Translations under genes and position numbers: made by a program | Shown here: positions 44,049-53,104 of the stretch, piece by piece | Position numbering within the stretch: the stretch's first letter is position 1 | Layout: each line of letters starts with the position of its first letter | Assembly: GCF_030694085.1 (NCBI RefSeq) | Contig: NZ_JAUXZE010000048.1 | Location: forward strand, 98,283 to 162,282 | Length of the DNA: 64,000 nt | DNA from: Tabrizicola sp. | GTDB lineage: Bacteria > Pseudomonadota > Alphaproteobacteria > Rhodobacterales > Rhodobacteraceae | Direction: 5' to 3' | The notes under the pieces: generated by a model | What the model was told of the DNA's origin: nothing | The model's input: only the letters and a program-made list of their open reading frames with translations | Database searches by the model: none

Positions 44049-44723
44049 TTGAAGATCGTTACCTACCGCCGCGTGTCGAGTGCATCCCAAGGCCGCAGTG
44101 GCCTAGGGCTGGAAGCTCAAGAGGCAGCTATTGCCGCCTATGCCGCCGCTAACGCGGCCCATATCGTCGGCTCTTTCACCGAGGTGGAGTCGGGCCGGAA
44201 CAACGCTCGCCCGCAACTGCAAGCCGCCCTCAAGCTCGCCCGCGTAACCGGCTCACGGCTGGTGATTGCCAAGCTTGATCGTCTGTCCCGAAATGCCGCA
44301 TTTCTCCTGAATCTACAGGAGTCTGGAGTGGATTTCGTGGCCTGCGACAACCCCACCGCCACACCCCTGACAATCGGTATCCTCGCTCTTGTGGCACAGG
44401 ACGAAGCCCGCGCCATTAGCGAGCGTACCAGAGTCGCACTGAGGGCAGCAAAGGCCCGTGGGCAGGCCTTGGGCAACCCGAACGGTGCCGCTGCCCTGCG
44501 TCGCGCTGGCAAGGGAAATGGTGCATCCTGTGAAGCACAACGCAGTGACGCGGTCACGCGCGCCCACGACCTCTCAGACGTACTGGCAGACGTGCGAGCC
44601 TCTGGAATTACTACCCTTACGGACATGGCGGCAGAGTTGAATAAGCGGGGCATCAAGACGGCGCGGGGTGGGAAATGGTATGCAACCACTGTCAAGAATG
44701 TACTCGACAGGCTTGCAGGCTAA
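44049..44723 (+). CDS. serine recombinase (resolvase/invertase family)
   Basis: The TTG at 44049 has GGAGG seven bases upstream and gives 224 residues. The N-terminal catalytic domain shows Y-R-R-V-S-S with the nucleophile serine, then AKLDRLSRNAAFLLNLQ and EARAISERTR. The C-terminus is a small helix-turn-helix (AAELNKRGIKTARGGKWYATT). It is a second, unrelated recombinase in the element and may resolve dimers or invert DNA. Confidence 0.9.
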   Translation: MKIVTYRRVSSASQGRSGLGLEAQEAAIAAYAAANAAHIVGSFTEVESGRNNARPQLQAALKLARVTGSRLVIAKLDRLSRNAAFLLNLQESGVDFVACDNPTATPLTIGILALVAQDEARAISERTRVALRAAKARGQALGNPNGAAALRRAGKGNGASCEAQRSDAVTRAHDLSDVLADVRASGITTLTDMAAELNKRGIKTARGGKWYATTVKNVLDRLAG

Positions 44724-44769
44724 GGTGCTGGCAGACCGAGGCGAGACGCAGAGATAGAAGCTATAGCTT

Positions 44770-44803
44770 GTGGTCGTGCCCCGCGTCAGCGGGACAAAAC
44801 CAC
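44770..44803. repeat. CCGCGTCAGCGG hairpin with outer GTGGT/ACCAC arms
   Basis: The core at 44781-44792 is enclosed by GTGGT (44770-44774) and ACCAC (44799-44803). It follows the recombinase gene. An A-rich rather than T-rich tail follows on the plus strand. Confidence 0.5.
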
Positions 44804-44913
44804 AAAATATAGTGTCCGGGGGCCCGTGACGGGATACCGGGGTGGCCCATCGAAAGCGGGCAGTAGCAGTGGAGAGACGTTGCAGCAACTTTTGCCCTTC
44901 CACTATGCAACTT

Positions 44914-44928
44914 TCGGCTTCAAGCCGA
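44914..44928. repeat. TCGGCTT-C-AAGCCGA hairpin
   Basis: A seven-base inverted repeat of the second element hairpin family, related to 37984-38030 and 48648-48664. Confidence 0.5.
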
Positions 44929-45182
44929 CTTTCCCCGTTGCGATGGTTGCTCTGTCAAGTAATTCCCCGGAAGCCCGTACCCCCTATTCGGAATTGCGAC
45001 TGCCCTCCAATTATTTAGAATTTGGACCGGATAATTGTTGCGAACCGTTCAGGCCGTTTGCGTGACATTCGCCTCAATTCGTGAGACTATTCTTAAGTCA
45101 AGGCGGTCGATTGGGGCGCGGGTTTTTCTCTTTCCTTCCCGCGCCCCGATTATTCAGACCTCCCGGCCCTGACAAATCCCTA

Positions 45183-48100
45183 ATGACACCGCGCCGCCCC
45201 GACCGGCCAAGCGCGAAAGACCGCCTCTTGTCCGAAACCCACACTCTCCATTTGAAGATCGACCCGACTCAAGCTGAGTCCGGGGCGAAACGCTTTACCG
45301 GCGCGATTGCCGCCGTCGCGAAAGCCGTGGAATCCCTCGAACGGGACACCACTGGCGCATTCTCGAAACTGAACAAGGTTGACGTTTCTCGGTTGACCGA
45401 TGCCGAGGCCGCTATCCGCAGAACCGGCAAGGCTGCCGGGGGCCTCTCGACCGCCCTGACGGGCGCGGGCAGCGCTTCCGACCGCGCCGCCGCAGATATT
45501 CGCAGGCTCGCCCTCGCATCCACAAACGCCTTGCGCGTCTCGACCGATCAGGCTTCCCGTTTGCGCGACCGCCTTCTTTCAGTTGGCGATACCGCAGGCC
45601 TCGCGAAGCTCGAATCCGGTCTTGCCCGCCTTCGGTCCAACCTGATCGCCGCCACCTCTGGCCTAGACGTCCGGGAAGCTCGCGCCGGGTACGCTGACCT
45701 CGCATCGGAACTCAACAGAACCGCCAGAGAAGCGGAACGGTTGAACGCGATTGCCATCGCCGAAGAGCGAGCACTTGAGCAAGCCGCCCGCGCCGCCTCG
45801 ACACATGCCGACGCCCTGCAACGCCTTCGTGCGGCCCATGATCCGATCTACGCGTCAAGTCAGCGCTACGCCGTCGCCCTGTCAGAAATCGACTCCTTGG
45901 TCGCTGCGAACGTGGTCAGCGAAGCCCAAGCCGTTGCCATGCGCGACCGTGCGGCACAGTCCTACCTGACCGCTGGCAATGCAGCCGACATGTACGCCAC
46001 GCAGTCCCGCCACGCGGCCATGGCCTCGCAACAGGTCGGTTTCCAGCTTAACGATATCGGGGTGATGCTGGCTGGGGGAATGTCGCCTCTGTCCATCGCC
46101 GTAGGACAGGGTACGCAGCTTGCCCAGACGTTCCAAAGTTTGGGCAAGGGTTCGTCCATTCTCTCGACCCTAGGAGGGGGCTTTATGGCCCTCCTATCGC
46201 CTGTGAGCTTGATCACTATCGGGGTGATCGGGTTCGGTTCTGCAATCGTCCAGTGGATGATGTCAGGCAGTGACGAAACCCGGTCATTCTCAGACGCTCT
46301 GGGGGACGCCAATAGCTCCATTTCGGCAGTCAGACAGGCTACCGACCTCCTAGCCGGGGCGTCCCTTGGAAGCCTTGCAGAGGGCTATGGGCGGGTGAAT
46401 GCCGAGCTACAGACTCACCTCGAAAAGCTTCAGGAAATCGCCCGGATCGAAGCGACGCAGAAAACGTCTGCGGCCCTGTCCGCCGTGGGTGACGAATTCC
46501 TAGGCGGCTTCTTGACCACTGACGTGGACGATATGCGCATAGCATTCTCGACCACAAACGACGAAGCCCGAGTCCTCTTGGGCATGCTTGAACAGATCAA
46601 AGCCGCGCGGACCTTCGAAGAGCAACTAGCCGCTGTCACGGCGATGCGGACAGAGGTGGAATCGGTAACGGGCGGAATCAAGAAAGCAGAGGGCGGGGCG
46701 CTCGCATTCCTAACCCAACTCCTAAAGGCCGAAGACGCAGGCATGCGTCTCAACGCCGCCACGGATGGCACAGCGGGGGCTGCGAACAATGCCAGCGGGG
46801 CCGCGTCTGGCCTCGCCTACACCATCGGCACGGCGGCTGACGAAGCCGCCAGACTCCTTGGCAACCTGAACAGCGTTCCCGGCGCATTGGCGGCTATGGG
46901 GCGCTCTGTCCAAGGCCAGATTGAGTCCATCCGCGCCCAGAATTCAGCGCTCAACTACGAACTGTCCGAAGGCCTGTCCAGCGCCGCAGCCAACCGCCGG
47001 GTACAACTTGACACGATGGTCACGACTGCCGGAACACGCGGACAGAAACTGAACTTCGACCAGATCGCATCCGAGTATCAGGCTATTGCCGAACTGGACG
47101 CGGCTTCGAAAGAAACCGACCGACTCCGCTCTGAGATCAGCGAGAAAAACAAACCCGCCAAGTCTGCCGGTGGAGGTGGCGGGCGAGCGGGCGGACTCAG
47201 CGAGGAAGCCAAGGCCGCAGACGAACTCAACAAGAGTCTGACGGAACGCCTGACTGGACTCGAACAAGAACGGGTGACGCTTCAAGCCCTCGCCCAGAAC
47301 CAATTCGAAAGCGCAGAAGCCGCAGAGCTTTTCGCTCAGGCCATGGTCGCAGGAGGCGGCGCTGTAGACGCCCAGACAATGGCGATGATCAAGCAAATCG
47401 ACGTCGCCGCCAAGCTAAACGAAGAGCTTAAGAAGGCCGCGCGGGACCCGGTCAAGGAATGGATGGACTCCGTTCCCAACTGGCTTGAGGCCGGTAAGCA
47501 GATCGAAATGGGGGCAATCGACTCCCTGAAATCGACGCTCTCCGACTTCATCAAGACGGGCAAATTCGACCTCGAAAGCCTTGGGGAGTCGATCCTTGGA
47601 CTCGTCGCCGATATCGTCGCTGATAAGGCCGTCAAGGAATTGATGACCTTGATGGGCCGTGGGGAACAGTCCCCGACCGGCGGCTTTGGCGGCATGCTGG
47701 CAGGACTCTTCTCTTCCACAGGCGACACCGAGATTCCGGGGTTTGGTGGTGACGCCGCAGCAATCGCCACAGGCGGACAGCAGGCCGGTACGACCATCGC
47801 CACCAGCATGACAACCGCAGGCCAGCAAGTGGCAATGGATATCCAAGCCGCAATGACCTCTGGGGGACAGCAAGCAGGCGGAGCCGTCCAGAGTGGACTC
47901 GCGGCAGGTTCAACCAACGTCCGCACGGCGGCACAGACGGGCCTCGCCACGGGTTCAAACAACATCCGCATCGCGTCCAGCACGGGCGGGGCAGAGCTAG
48001 GCCGTGGCGTTGTACAGGGTGCCCAGCAAGGCGCACCTATCCTGTCTGCGGCAGTCGCGGGCGGGGCCGGTGGAGGTGGCGGGGGCGGAATGTTCTCTTG

Positions 48101-48464
48101 GGAAAGCCTCCTAGGAATGGCAATCGGCGCATTCTCGGAAGGCGGCATGAGCAATTCCCCTGTCGGGTTCGCAAACGTGTCTCCGTCCGCATTCCGGAAC
48201 GCCCCGCACTTCTCTCAGGGCACGGCAAACACGTCAGGCATCCCGGCAATGCTCCACGATAACGAAGCGGTCATCCCCCTGAGCAAGGGTCGGAAGATCG
48301 GGGTCGAGCTTAACGGGGACAGCGCCGGGGGCGGGCAGACCGTGGTCCAGAACATGAGCTTCAATTTCCCGAATAGCGACGCAGACAGCTTCAAGCGCAG
48401 CAAGTCACAGGTCGCCGCCGACATGGCTTCCGCTGGCCAGCGCGCCGCGCAAAAGAACCGATAG
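45183..48464 (+). CDS. tail tape-measure-like protein
   Basis: The 1,093-residue protein has long Ala/Leu-rich helical stretches near the N-terminus, hydrophobic segments around residues 300-390, and glycine-rich C-terminal repeats (GGQQAG..., TGLATGSNNIR). It ends in the block M-L-H-D-N-E-A-V-I-P-L typical of phage tape-measure proteins. It would set tail length and reach the membrane on DNA entry. A TTG near 45229 (L-S-E-T-H-T-L-H-L-K-I-D) is an alternative start. No other tail gene is nearby, which is odd. Confidence 0.85.
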   Translation: MTPRRPDRPSAKDRLLSETHTLHLKIDPTQAESGAKRFTGAIAAVAKAVESLERDTTGAFSKLNKVDVSRLTDAEAAIRRTGKAAGGLSTALTGAGSASDRAAADIRRLALASTNALRVSTDQASRLRDRLLSVGDTAGLAKLESGLARLRSNLIAATSGLDVREARAGYADLASELNRTAREAERLNAIAIAEERALEQAARAASTHADALQRLRAAHDPIYASSQRYAVALSEIDSLVAANVVSEAQAVAMRDRAAQSYLTAGNAADMYATQSRHAAMASQQVGFQLNDIGVMLAGGMSPLSIAVGQGTQLAQTFQSLGKGSSILSTLGGGFMALLSPVSLITIGVIGFGSAIVQWMMSGSDETRSFSDALGDANSSISAVRQATDLLAGASLGSLAEGYGRVNAELQTHLEKLQEIARIEATQKTSAALSAVGDEFLGGFLTTDVDDMRIAFSTTNDEARVLLGMLEQIKAARTFEEQLAAVTAMRTEVESVTGGIKKAEGGALAFLTQLLKAEDAGMRLNAATDGTAGAANNASGAASGLAYTIGTAADEAARLLGNLNSVPGALAAMGRSVQGQIESIRAQNSALNYELSEGLSSAAANRRVQLDTMVTTAGTRGQKLNFDQIASEYQAIAELDAASKETDRLRSEISEKNKPAKSAGGGGGRAGGLSEEAKAADELNKSLTERLTGLEQERVTLQALAQNQFESAEAAELFAQAMVAGGGAVDAQTMAMIKQIDVAAKLNEELKKAARDPVKEWMDSVPNWLEAGKQIEMGAIDSLKSTLSDFIKTGKFDLESLGESILGLVADIVADKAVKELMTLMGRGEQSPTGGFGGMLAGLFSSTGDTEIPGFGGDAAAIATGGQQAGTTIATSMTTAGQQVAMDIQAAMTSGGQQAGGAVQSGLAAGSTNVRTAAQTGLATGSNNIRIASSTGGAELGRGVVQGAQQGAPILSAAVAGGAGGGGGGGMFSWESLLGMAIGAFSEGGMSNSPVGFANVSPSAFRNAPHFSQGTANTSGIPAMLHDNEAVIPLSKGRKIGVELNGDSAGGGQTVVQNMSFNFPNSDADSFKRSKSQVAADMASAGQRAAQKNR

Positions 48465-48465
48465 G

Positions 48466-48657
48466 ATGACCATGATCAAAGGACCGGGACACCGCCACCC
48501 TACAGGCCAACATGAGCCAATCTTTGAGAATGACGCAAAGCGGCTGGCACGACTTTTCGCCGCCAAGGTTCCTGTCATTGCCGTGGGGCTGCACCACTAC
48601 CGACTTGGCGGGCCTCTGCCGCCGGGGTTCGTGTGGGATGAAGAGGATTCGGCTTGA
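48466..48657 (+). CDS. hypothetical element protein (63 aa)
   Basis: The frame starts one base after the tape-measure stop and codes a small soluble protein (VIAVGLHHYRLGGPLPPGF). Its stop lies inside a hairpin of the element. Coupling supports it, but no family is recognised. Confidence 0.45.
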   Translation: MTMIKGPGHRHPTGQHEPIFENDAKRLARLFAAKVPVIAVGLHHYRLGGPLPPGFVWDEEDSA

Positions 48658-48664
48658 AGCCGAA
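48648..48664 (+). terminator. hairpin TTCGGCTTGAAGCCGAA at the element right end
   Basis: A perfect eight-base inverted repeat around a single base, followed by GGCAGGTTTTT. It overlaps the stop of the last small gene and probably ends the tape-measure transcript. Confidence 0.6.
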
Positions 48665-48671
48665 GGCAGGT

Positions 48672-48693
48672 TTTTGCCATGCTTTTTGCCATG
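48672..48693 (+). repeat. right integrase arm-type repeats (2 copies)
   Basis: TTTTGCCATG occurs at 48672-48681 and 48684-48693, matching the repeats near attL. Confidence 0.6.
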
Positions 48694-48700
48694 CCAATAA

Positions 48701-48736
48701 TGTACGAAAAGCCGGAATCGATCAAGAATTCGTACA
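48701..48736. repeat. inverted repeat TGTACGAA near attR
   Basis: TGTACGAA (48701-48708) and TTCGTACA (48729-48736) are separated by 20 bases, between the arm-type repeats and attR. It may bind an excision factor. Confidence 0.4.
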
Positions 48737-48827
48737 TTTCGGTTTTTAGCCGAGCCTACTTTTCGGCCTCGCGAAAACCGCGCAAGTCGCTGAAGCTAAA
48801 CAGCTTTTCGGCACTTTTCGGGGGGTG

Positions 48828-48880
48828 TAAGTGGTGCCCAGAGCCGGAATCGAACCAGCGACACGCGGATTTTCAATCCG
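48828..48880 (-). repeat. attR: 53-bp direct repeat
   Basis: It is identical to 32696-32748. It forms the 3' part of the intact tRNA-Phe gene, so integration has preserved the tRNA. Confidence 0.93.
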
Positions 48881-48907
48881 CTGCTCTACCAACTGAGCTA
48901 TCTGGGC
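48832..48907 (-). tRNA. tRNA-Phe (GAA)
   Basis: The minus strand reads a complete 76-base cloverleaf including CCA. The acceptor is GCCCAGA/TCTGGGC, the anticodon loop is TTGAAAA with anticodon GAA, and the T loop is TTCGATTC. It is the attachment site of the integrated element, whose sequence supplies the 3' 49 bases. Confidence 0.97.
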
Positions 48908-48967
48908 ACCGTTTGGTGGGCGGGTGATACCCAAGCGGCGGGGGGCTGTCCAGTGGGAAAACGTCTC

Positions 48968-49144
48968 TCAATGCGCCTTCGGCGGGGTGGCGTCGGGCTG
49001 CTGTTCTTCGGCCTCTTCCTCGGTCTCGGCAGGGAGACGGTAGCTCTCATTGAGCCAGCGGCCAAGGTCCACATCAGCGCAACGGCGCGAGCAGAACGGG
49101 CGGTAATCGGCGGCAGTGGGCTTGCCACAGATCGGGCAGGTCAT
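48968..49144 (-). CDS. yacG: YacG family zinc-binding protein (DNA gyrase inhibitor)
   Basis: The 58-residue protein begins M-T-C-P-I-C-G-K-P and has the four-cysteine zinc site C-P-I-C ... F-C-S-R-R-C, followed by D-L-G-R-W-L-N-E-S-Y, as in YacG. The acidic C-terminus is usual. Its start overlaps the stop of the RNase E/G gene (ATGA). Family members bind gyrase subunit GyrB. Confidence 0.92.
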   Translation of the reverse strand: MTCPICGKPTAADYRPFCSRRCADVDLGRWLNESYRLPAETEEEAEEQQPDATPPKAH

Positions 49145-50193
49145 GGCAGGCCCCCTGGCAAAAGCTCGGACAGTGGCAGGCGGTCGCGCTTGCGGGTCAT
49201 TTCGTAAAGCCCAAGCGTGGTCCAGCCCGCGAGGTTTGCCTCGCCGTCGGTCTTGAAGGCCGCTTTAAGGACCTGGTCTAGGATATGCCGGTCGCGTTTC
49301 GGCATCGGGGCGAAATCCACGACGATCTGGCCGCCAAGGCCGCGCAGGCGCAACTGACGCGGCAGGTCGCGGGCGGCGGCTATGTTGGCTTTCAGCGCGG
49401 CAGCGGGCGAGGTATCGGGGCCGGTGTTCACGTCGACAGATACCAGCGCACGCGTGGGCTCGATCATCATGTGACCGCCAGCCTCCAGAGCGACATGCGG
49501 GGCCCGCAGGGCATCCAGCATCTCGGACACGCCGTGGCGTTCAAAGCTTTCGGGATCGGTGTCGGCGTCGTCGACGGCCGGGTCCAGCCAGTCGCGGAAC
49601 GCGAGATCATGTGCCGTGGGGCCGTCGACCAGAAGCTCGGGCGGGCCGGACGTGTCGGCCAGCACGGCTTCGGCCAGGCCACGCATCGCCATGATATCTT
49701 CGGCGATGGCCTGGTCCTCGGCCTCCAGGCAGCCAGAGCGCAGGATCAGGCCCAGACGCTCGCTTGCGCCGGCCATTCCGGTCTGCGCGAGGTCGGAAAG
49801 GTCTGCCCGCCGCTCTTCGTCCTTGATCTTGCGCGAGATGTTCAGACCCGGCGCGTCGGGCGTGATGATCGCAAAGCGGGATTTGAACAGCAGTCGCGAC
49901 GTGACGGGGATGGCCTTGCCAGGTTCGGCCGGGCCGGTAACCTGGACCAGAAGCCGCTGGCCCGGTGCCACGCCAGAGATCTGCCGAAGAAAGCCCGAAG
50001 CGCCGTCCGGCAGCTTGACGAAGATGCCACCCTGCCCCTTGACCGGACGGTCGGCCACAGCGCGGTAAATCGCACCAGGGATCGCCACATCGCCCAAGGG
50101 GTCGATGGCCAGCTCTTCCAGTTGCCCGTCGACCAGCAATGCCGCTGCCTGGCGACCATCGATTTCATCCAGAACCAGCAAGCGGCCCTTCAT
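49141..50193 (-). CDS. ribonuclease E/G family protein
   Basis: The ATG at 50193 gives 350 residues and overlaps the maf stop (ATGA). The catalytic magnesium aspartates lie in SVDVNTG and IVVDFAPM. It lacks the long C-terminal scaffold of RNase E and is shorter than typical RNase G, so it is a compact alphaproteobacterial variant. It would act in RNA processing in the cytoplasm. Confidence 0.88.
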   Translation of the reverse strand: MKGRLLVLDEIDGRQAAALLVDGQLEELAIDPLGDVAIPGAIYRAVADRPVKGQGGIFVKLPDGASGFLRQISGVAPGQRLLVQVTGPAEPGKAIPVTSRLLFKSRFAIITPDAPGLNISRKIKDEERRADLSDLAQTGMAGASERLGLILRSGCLEAEDQAIAEDIMAMRGLAEAVLADTSGPPELLVDGPTAHDLAFRDWLDPAVDDADTDPESFERHGVSEMLDALRAPHVALEAGGHMMIEPTRALVSVDVNTGPDTSPAAALKANIAAARDLPRQLRLRGLGGQIVVDFAPMPKRDRHILDQVLKAAFKTDGEANLAGWTTLGLYEMTRKRDRLPLSELLPGGLP

Positions 50194-50765
50194 TCCTGCC
50201 TCCAGACCGGGTAGCCGATCGCTGTCAAAAGGGCCGCCGTCTCGGCGACGGGAAGGCCCATGATGCCGGTGAACGACCCCGAAATCCACGGGATGAACGC
50301 CCCCGCCAGCCCCTGAATTCCGTAGCCGCCCGCCTTGCCTTGCCATTCGTTGCTGGCAAGATAAGCGTTCATCTCTGCATCCGAGAGGCGCTTCATCTTC
50401 ACCGTGCTCAGGGATTCCCGCACCAGAACCCGGTCGCCACGGCGCACGGCAATTCCGGTGATGACCTGGTGGCGCCGCCCGCCAAGAGCCGTCAGGAACT
50501 GGGCCGCTTCGCCCGCATCCGCCGGCTTTCCCAGGATGCGGCGACCAACAGCGACAGTGGTGTCAGCGCAAAGAACCACGTCCTCCGGCCCCGCCGGGAC
50601 CGCGCGGGCCTTTTCCTCGGCCAGCCGCAGGCAATAGGGCCGCGGAAGTTCACCCTTGCGGGGGTCCTCGTCGATGTCGGGGGGCAGGATCAGGTCGGGT
50701 ACGATGCCAAGCTGCGCCAGAAGCTCTTTCCGGCGCGGGCTTCCCGATCCCAGAATGAACCGCAA
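50190..50765 (-). CDS. maf: Maf-like nucleotide pyrophosphatase
   Basis: The 191-residue protein has the family start [12 protein letters not shown] and the D-T-x-V block CADTTVAV. Maf proteins hydrolyse non-canonical nucleoside triphosphates. It lies one base after infA. Confidence 0.93.
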   Translation of the reverse strand: MRFILGSGSPRRKELLAQLGIVPDLILPPDIDEDPRKGELPRPYCLRLAEEKARAVPAGPEDVVLCADTTVAVGRRILGKPADAGEAAQFLTALGGRRHQVITGIAVRRGDRVLVRESLSTVKMKRLSDAEMNAYLASNEWQGKAGGYGIQGLAGAFIPWISGSFTGIMGLPVAETAALLTAIGYPVWRQE

Positions 50766-50766
50766 C

Positions 50767-50985
50767 TTATTTGAAGCGGTAGTTGATGCGACCCTTCGAC
50801 AGGTCGTAGGGGGTCATTTCGACCTGGACTTTGTCACCGGCCAGAACGCGGATGCGGTTCTTGCGCATCTTGCCTGCCATCACCGCGATCAACTCATGGC
50901 CGTTCTCGAGTTCGACCCTGAATGTCGCGTTCGGCAGGAGTTCCTTCACGACACCGGGGAATTCGAGAATGTCTTCCTTGGCCAT
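50767..50985 (-). CDS. infA: translation initiation factor IF-1
   Basis: The 72-residue protein is a single OB-fold domain with the IF-1 blocks [14 protein letters not shown] and KGRINYR. Length and sequence are typical. It is followed by maf, RNase E/G and yacG in one leftward run. Confidence 0.97.
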   Translation of the reverse strand: MAKEDILEFPGVVKELLPNATFRVELENGHELIAVMAGKMRKNRIRVLAGDKVQVEMTPYDLSKGRINYRFK

Positions 50986-51086
50986 GGTCTCTCCATTGCA
51001 GATGGGCCCGCAGGTTGGTCCCCGCAGGCTTCCGGGGGGCGATATGCCCCTGATGGGGCCGGGATTCAAGCGGAATCTGGACGAGG

Positions 51087-52700
51087 TCAGCTTCGCAGGC
51101 GGAAACGCTGGATCTTCCCGGTCTGCGTCTTTGGCAAGGCATCGGTGAAAACGACCCGGCGGGGGTACTTGTAGGGCGCGATGGCGCGCTTGACGTGGTC
51201 CTGCAAGATCTTGACCAATAGCCCATCGGGCGAGTGCCCCTGGGCCAGCACGACATGCGCCTCGACGACCTGGCCGCGTTCGTCGTCCGGCGCACCCACG
51301 ACGGCACATTCCAGCACGGCGGGATGGGACAGCAGGGCGGCTTCAACCTCTGGCCCCGCGATATTGTAGCCCGCGCTGATGATCATGTCGTCGGACCGCG
51401 CGGCGAAATGGAAGCGGCCGTCTTCGTCCTGCCAGAAGCTGTCCCCGGTCAGGTTCCAGCCGTCCTTCACATAGGCCTTCTGCCGCTTGTCCGCGAGATA
51501 GCGGCACCCCGTCGGCCCGCGCACGGCCAGCCGCCCGACTTCCCCGCGGGGAAGGTCCGCCATGTCATCGCCGACGATCTTCGCCTCGTATCCCGCAACG
51601 GGCCGCCCGGTGCAGGCGGGGCGGTGGTCGTCGAAGCGGTTGGTGATGAAGATGTGCAGCATCTCGGTCGCGCCGATCCCGTCCAGCATCGGCTTGCCGG
51701 TCTTCGCCATCCACTCCTCGTAGACCGGGCCCGGCAGGGTTTCCCCAGCACTGACGGCGGCGCGCAGCGAGGACAGGTCGGCGCCTTCTGCCATCGCCTT
51801 CAGCATCACCCGGTAGGCGGTCGGCGCGGTGAAACAGACCGTCGCCCGGTGCTTCTGGATGATGTCGATCATGTTCGGCGGGCTTGCCTGTTCCAGAAGC
51901 GCCGCCGCCGCCCCGAAGCGCAAGGGAAAGACCGCCAAACCGCCAAGTCCGAAGGTAAAGGCCAGCGGCGGCGAGCCGACGAAGACATCCTCGGGCGTGA
52001 CGCCAAGAACCTCTTTCGCGTAACCGTCGGCGATGATCATCAGGTCGCGGTGGAAATGCATCGTGGCCTTGGGCTCGCCCGTCGTGCCGCTGGTAAAGCC
52101 CAGAAGCGCAACATCGTCACGCCCCGTCGGCACCGCCTGGAACTTCACCGATTTCGACAGTGCCACCCGGTCCAGCTCGGCATCATGGTTCGCGGTTCCA
52201 TCGAACCCCACCACCGTCCGCAGGTGGCGCGACCCCTTGGCGCAGGTGACCAGTTCCTCCATCAACCGGGTGTCGCACAGGGCATGGCTGATTTCGGCCT
52301 TATCGACGATGGCCGACAACTCTCCCGCGCGCAGCATCGGCATGGTGTTGACCACGACCGCCCCGGCTTTGGTCGCCGCCAGCCAGCAGGCCACCATCGC
52401 GGGATTGTTGGCCGACCGGATCAGGACGCGGTTGCCGGGCCTGACCCCATAGTCCTCGACCAGCGCATGCGCGATGCGGTTCGACCAGTCGGTCAGCTCC
52501 TTGTAGGTCCGGCTGCGGCCGTTGCCGATCAGCGCGGTGTTGTCGCCAAAGCCCTTGGCCACCATGGCATCGGTCAGCTCCACGCCCGCGTTCAGCAAGT
52601 CGGGATAGTCGAACCCGTCCAGCCGGATCTCGGGCCAATCCTCGGGCGCGGGCAGGCGGTCGCGGGTGAAGCTGTCGCTATGTCCGGTCGGTCCAAGCAT
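51087..52700 (-). CDS. abmG: 2-aminobenzoate-CoA ligase (benzoate-CoA ligase family)
   Basis: The ATG at 52700 overlaps the RidA stop (TGATG), and a GTG directly upstream is an alternative. The 537-residue adenylate-forming enzyme has [11 protein letters not shown], the acyl-site block GIGATEMLH and the terminal lysine motif KTQTGKIQR. It activates an aromatic acid with ATP and CoA. The choice of 2-aminobenzoate comes from the bifunctional monooxygenase/reductase in the same operon. Benzoate or salicylate cannot be excluded. Confidence 0.85.
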   Translation of the reverse strand: MLGPTGHSDSFTRDRLPAPEDWPEIRLDGFDYPDLLNAGVELTDAMVAKGFGDNTALIGNGRSRTYKELTDWSNRIAHALVEDYGVRPGNRVLIRSANNPAMVACWLAATKAGAVVVNTMPMLRAGELSAIVDKAEISHALCDTRLMEELVTCAKGSRHLRTVVGFDGTANHDAELDRVALSKSVKFQAVPTGRDDVALLGFTSGTTGEPKATMHFHRDLMIIADGYAKEVLGVTPEDVFVGSPPLAFTFGLGGLAVFPLRFGAAAALLEQASPPNMIDIIQKHRATVCFTAPTAYRVMLKAMAEGADLSSLRAAVSAGETLPGPVYEEWMAKTGKPMLDGIGATEMLHIFITNRFDDHRPACTGRPVAGYEAKIVGDDMADLPRGEVGRLAVRGPTGCRYLADKRQKAYVKDGWNLTGDSFWQDEDGRFHFAARSDDMIISAGYNIAGPEVEAALLSHPAVLECAVVGAPDDERGQVVEAHVVLAQGHSPDGLLVKILQDHVKRAIAPYKYPRRVVFTDALPKTQTGKIQRFRLRS

Positions 52701-53104
52701 CACGCAACCCCCTTAGGAATGACGGCCGTCGCCTCGATCTCGACGCGGGCCCGGTCCTCGACCAGCGCCACCACCTGCACCAGCGCCATCGCCGGATAGT
52801 GCCGCCCGATCACCGCCTTGTAGACGGCGCCAAGCTCTTTGAGGCTGCCAAGGTATTCCCGCTTGTCGGTCACATACCAGGTCAGCCGCACCAGATGCTC
52901 TGGCCCCGCCCCCGCCTCGGCCAGGACCTCGACAATCGACCTCAAGGCCTGTTCCACCTGGCCCACGAAGTCGTCGGTCTCGAACTCCTGATCCGCGTTC
53001 CAGCCGATGATCCCGCCGGTAAAGACCATCCGGCCCTCCGCCGCGACACCGTTGGCGTAGCCCCGCGCCGGTTTCCAGTGCTTCGGGTGAAGGACCTCAT
53101 GCAT
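52700..53104 (-). CDS. RidA family enamine/imine deaminase
   Basis: The 134-residue protein matches the RidA/YjgF fold, with an arginine-containing strand near residue 110-120 (VEDRARVEIEATAV) where the family places the catalytic Arg. RidA proteins hydrolyse enamines and imines to ketones and ammonia. It overlaps both neighbours in the aromatic operon. It could remove the amino group from the dearomatised product of 2-aminobenzoyl-CoA, which is inferred. Confidence 0.88.
   Translation of the reverse strand: MHEVLHPKHWKPARGYANGVAAEGRMVFTGGIIGWNADQEFETDDFVGQVEQALRSIVEVLAEAGAGPEHLVRLTWYVTDKREYLGSLKELGAVYKAVIGRHYPAMALVQVVALVEDRARVEIEATAVIPKGVA

Larger units (their letters stand above)
44724..45182. 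other. non-coding interval before the tape-measure gene
   Basis: The 459-bp interval contains two hairpins of the element families (44770-44803 and 44914-44928). A 79-codon frame at 44826-45065 has no ribosome binding site or recognisable product, and I do not call it. In a normal siphophage this position would hold tail genes. Confidence 0.5.
32696..48880. mobile_element. integrated phage-like element in tRNA-Phe
   Basis: The element of about 16.2 kb is bounded by 53-bp repeats and has a tyrosine integrase next to attL. It encodes a primase-helicase, a serine recombinase, an ImmA/IrrE and phage-beta-protein operon, about a dozen small unknown proteins and a tail tape-measure-like protein. 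No terminase, portal, capsid or lysis gene is seen. The genes differ in style from the host: short, with repeated hairpins of two families. A satellite or a deleted prophage fits best. Confidence 0.9.

Noticed and set aside
44826..45065. A 79-codon frame before the tape-measure gene
   Set aside because: It has no ribosome binding site or recognised domain, and it is crossed by a hairpin of the element.
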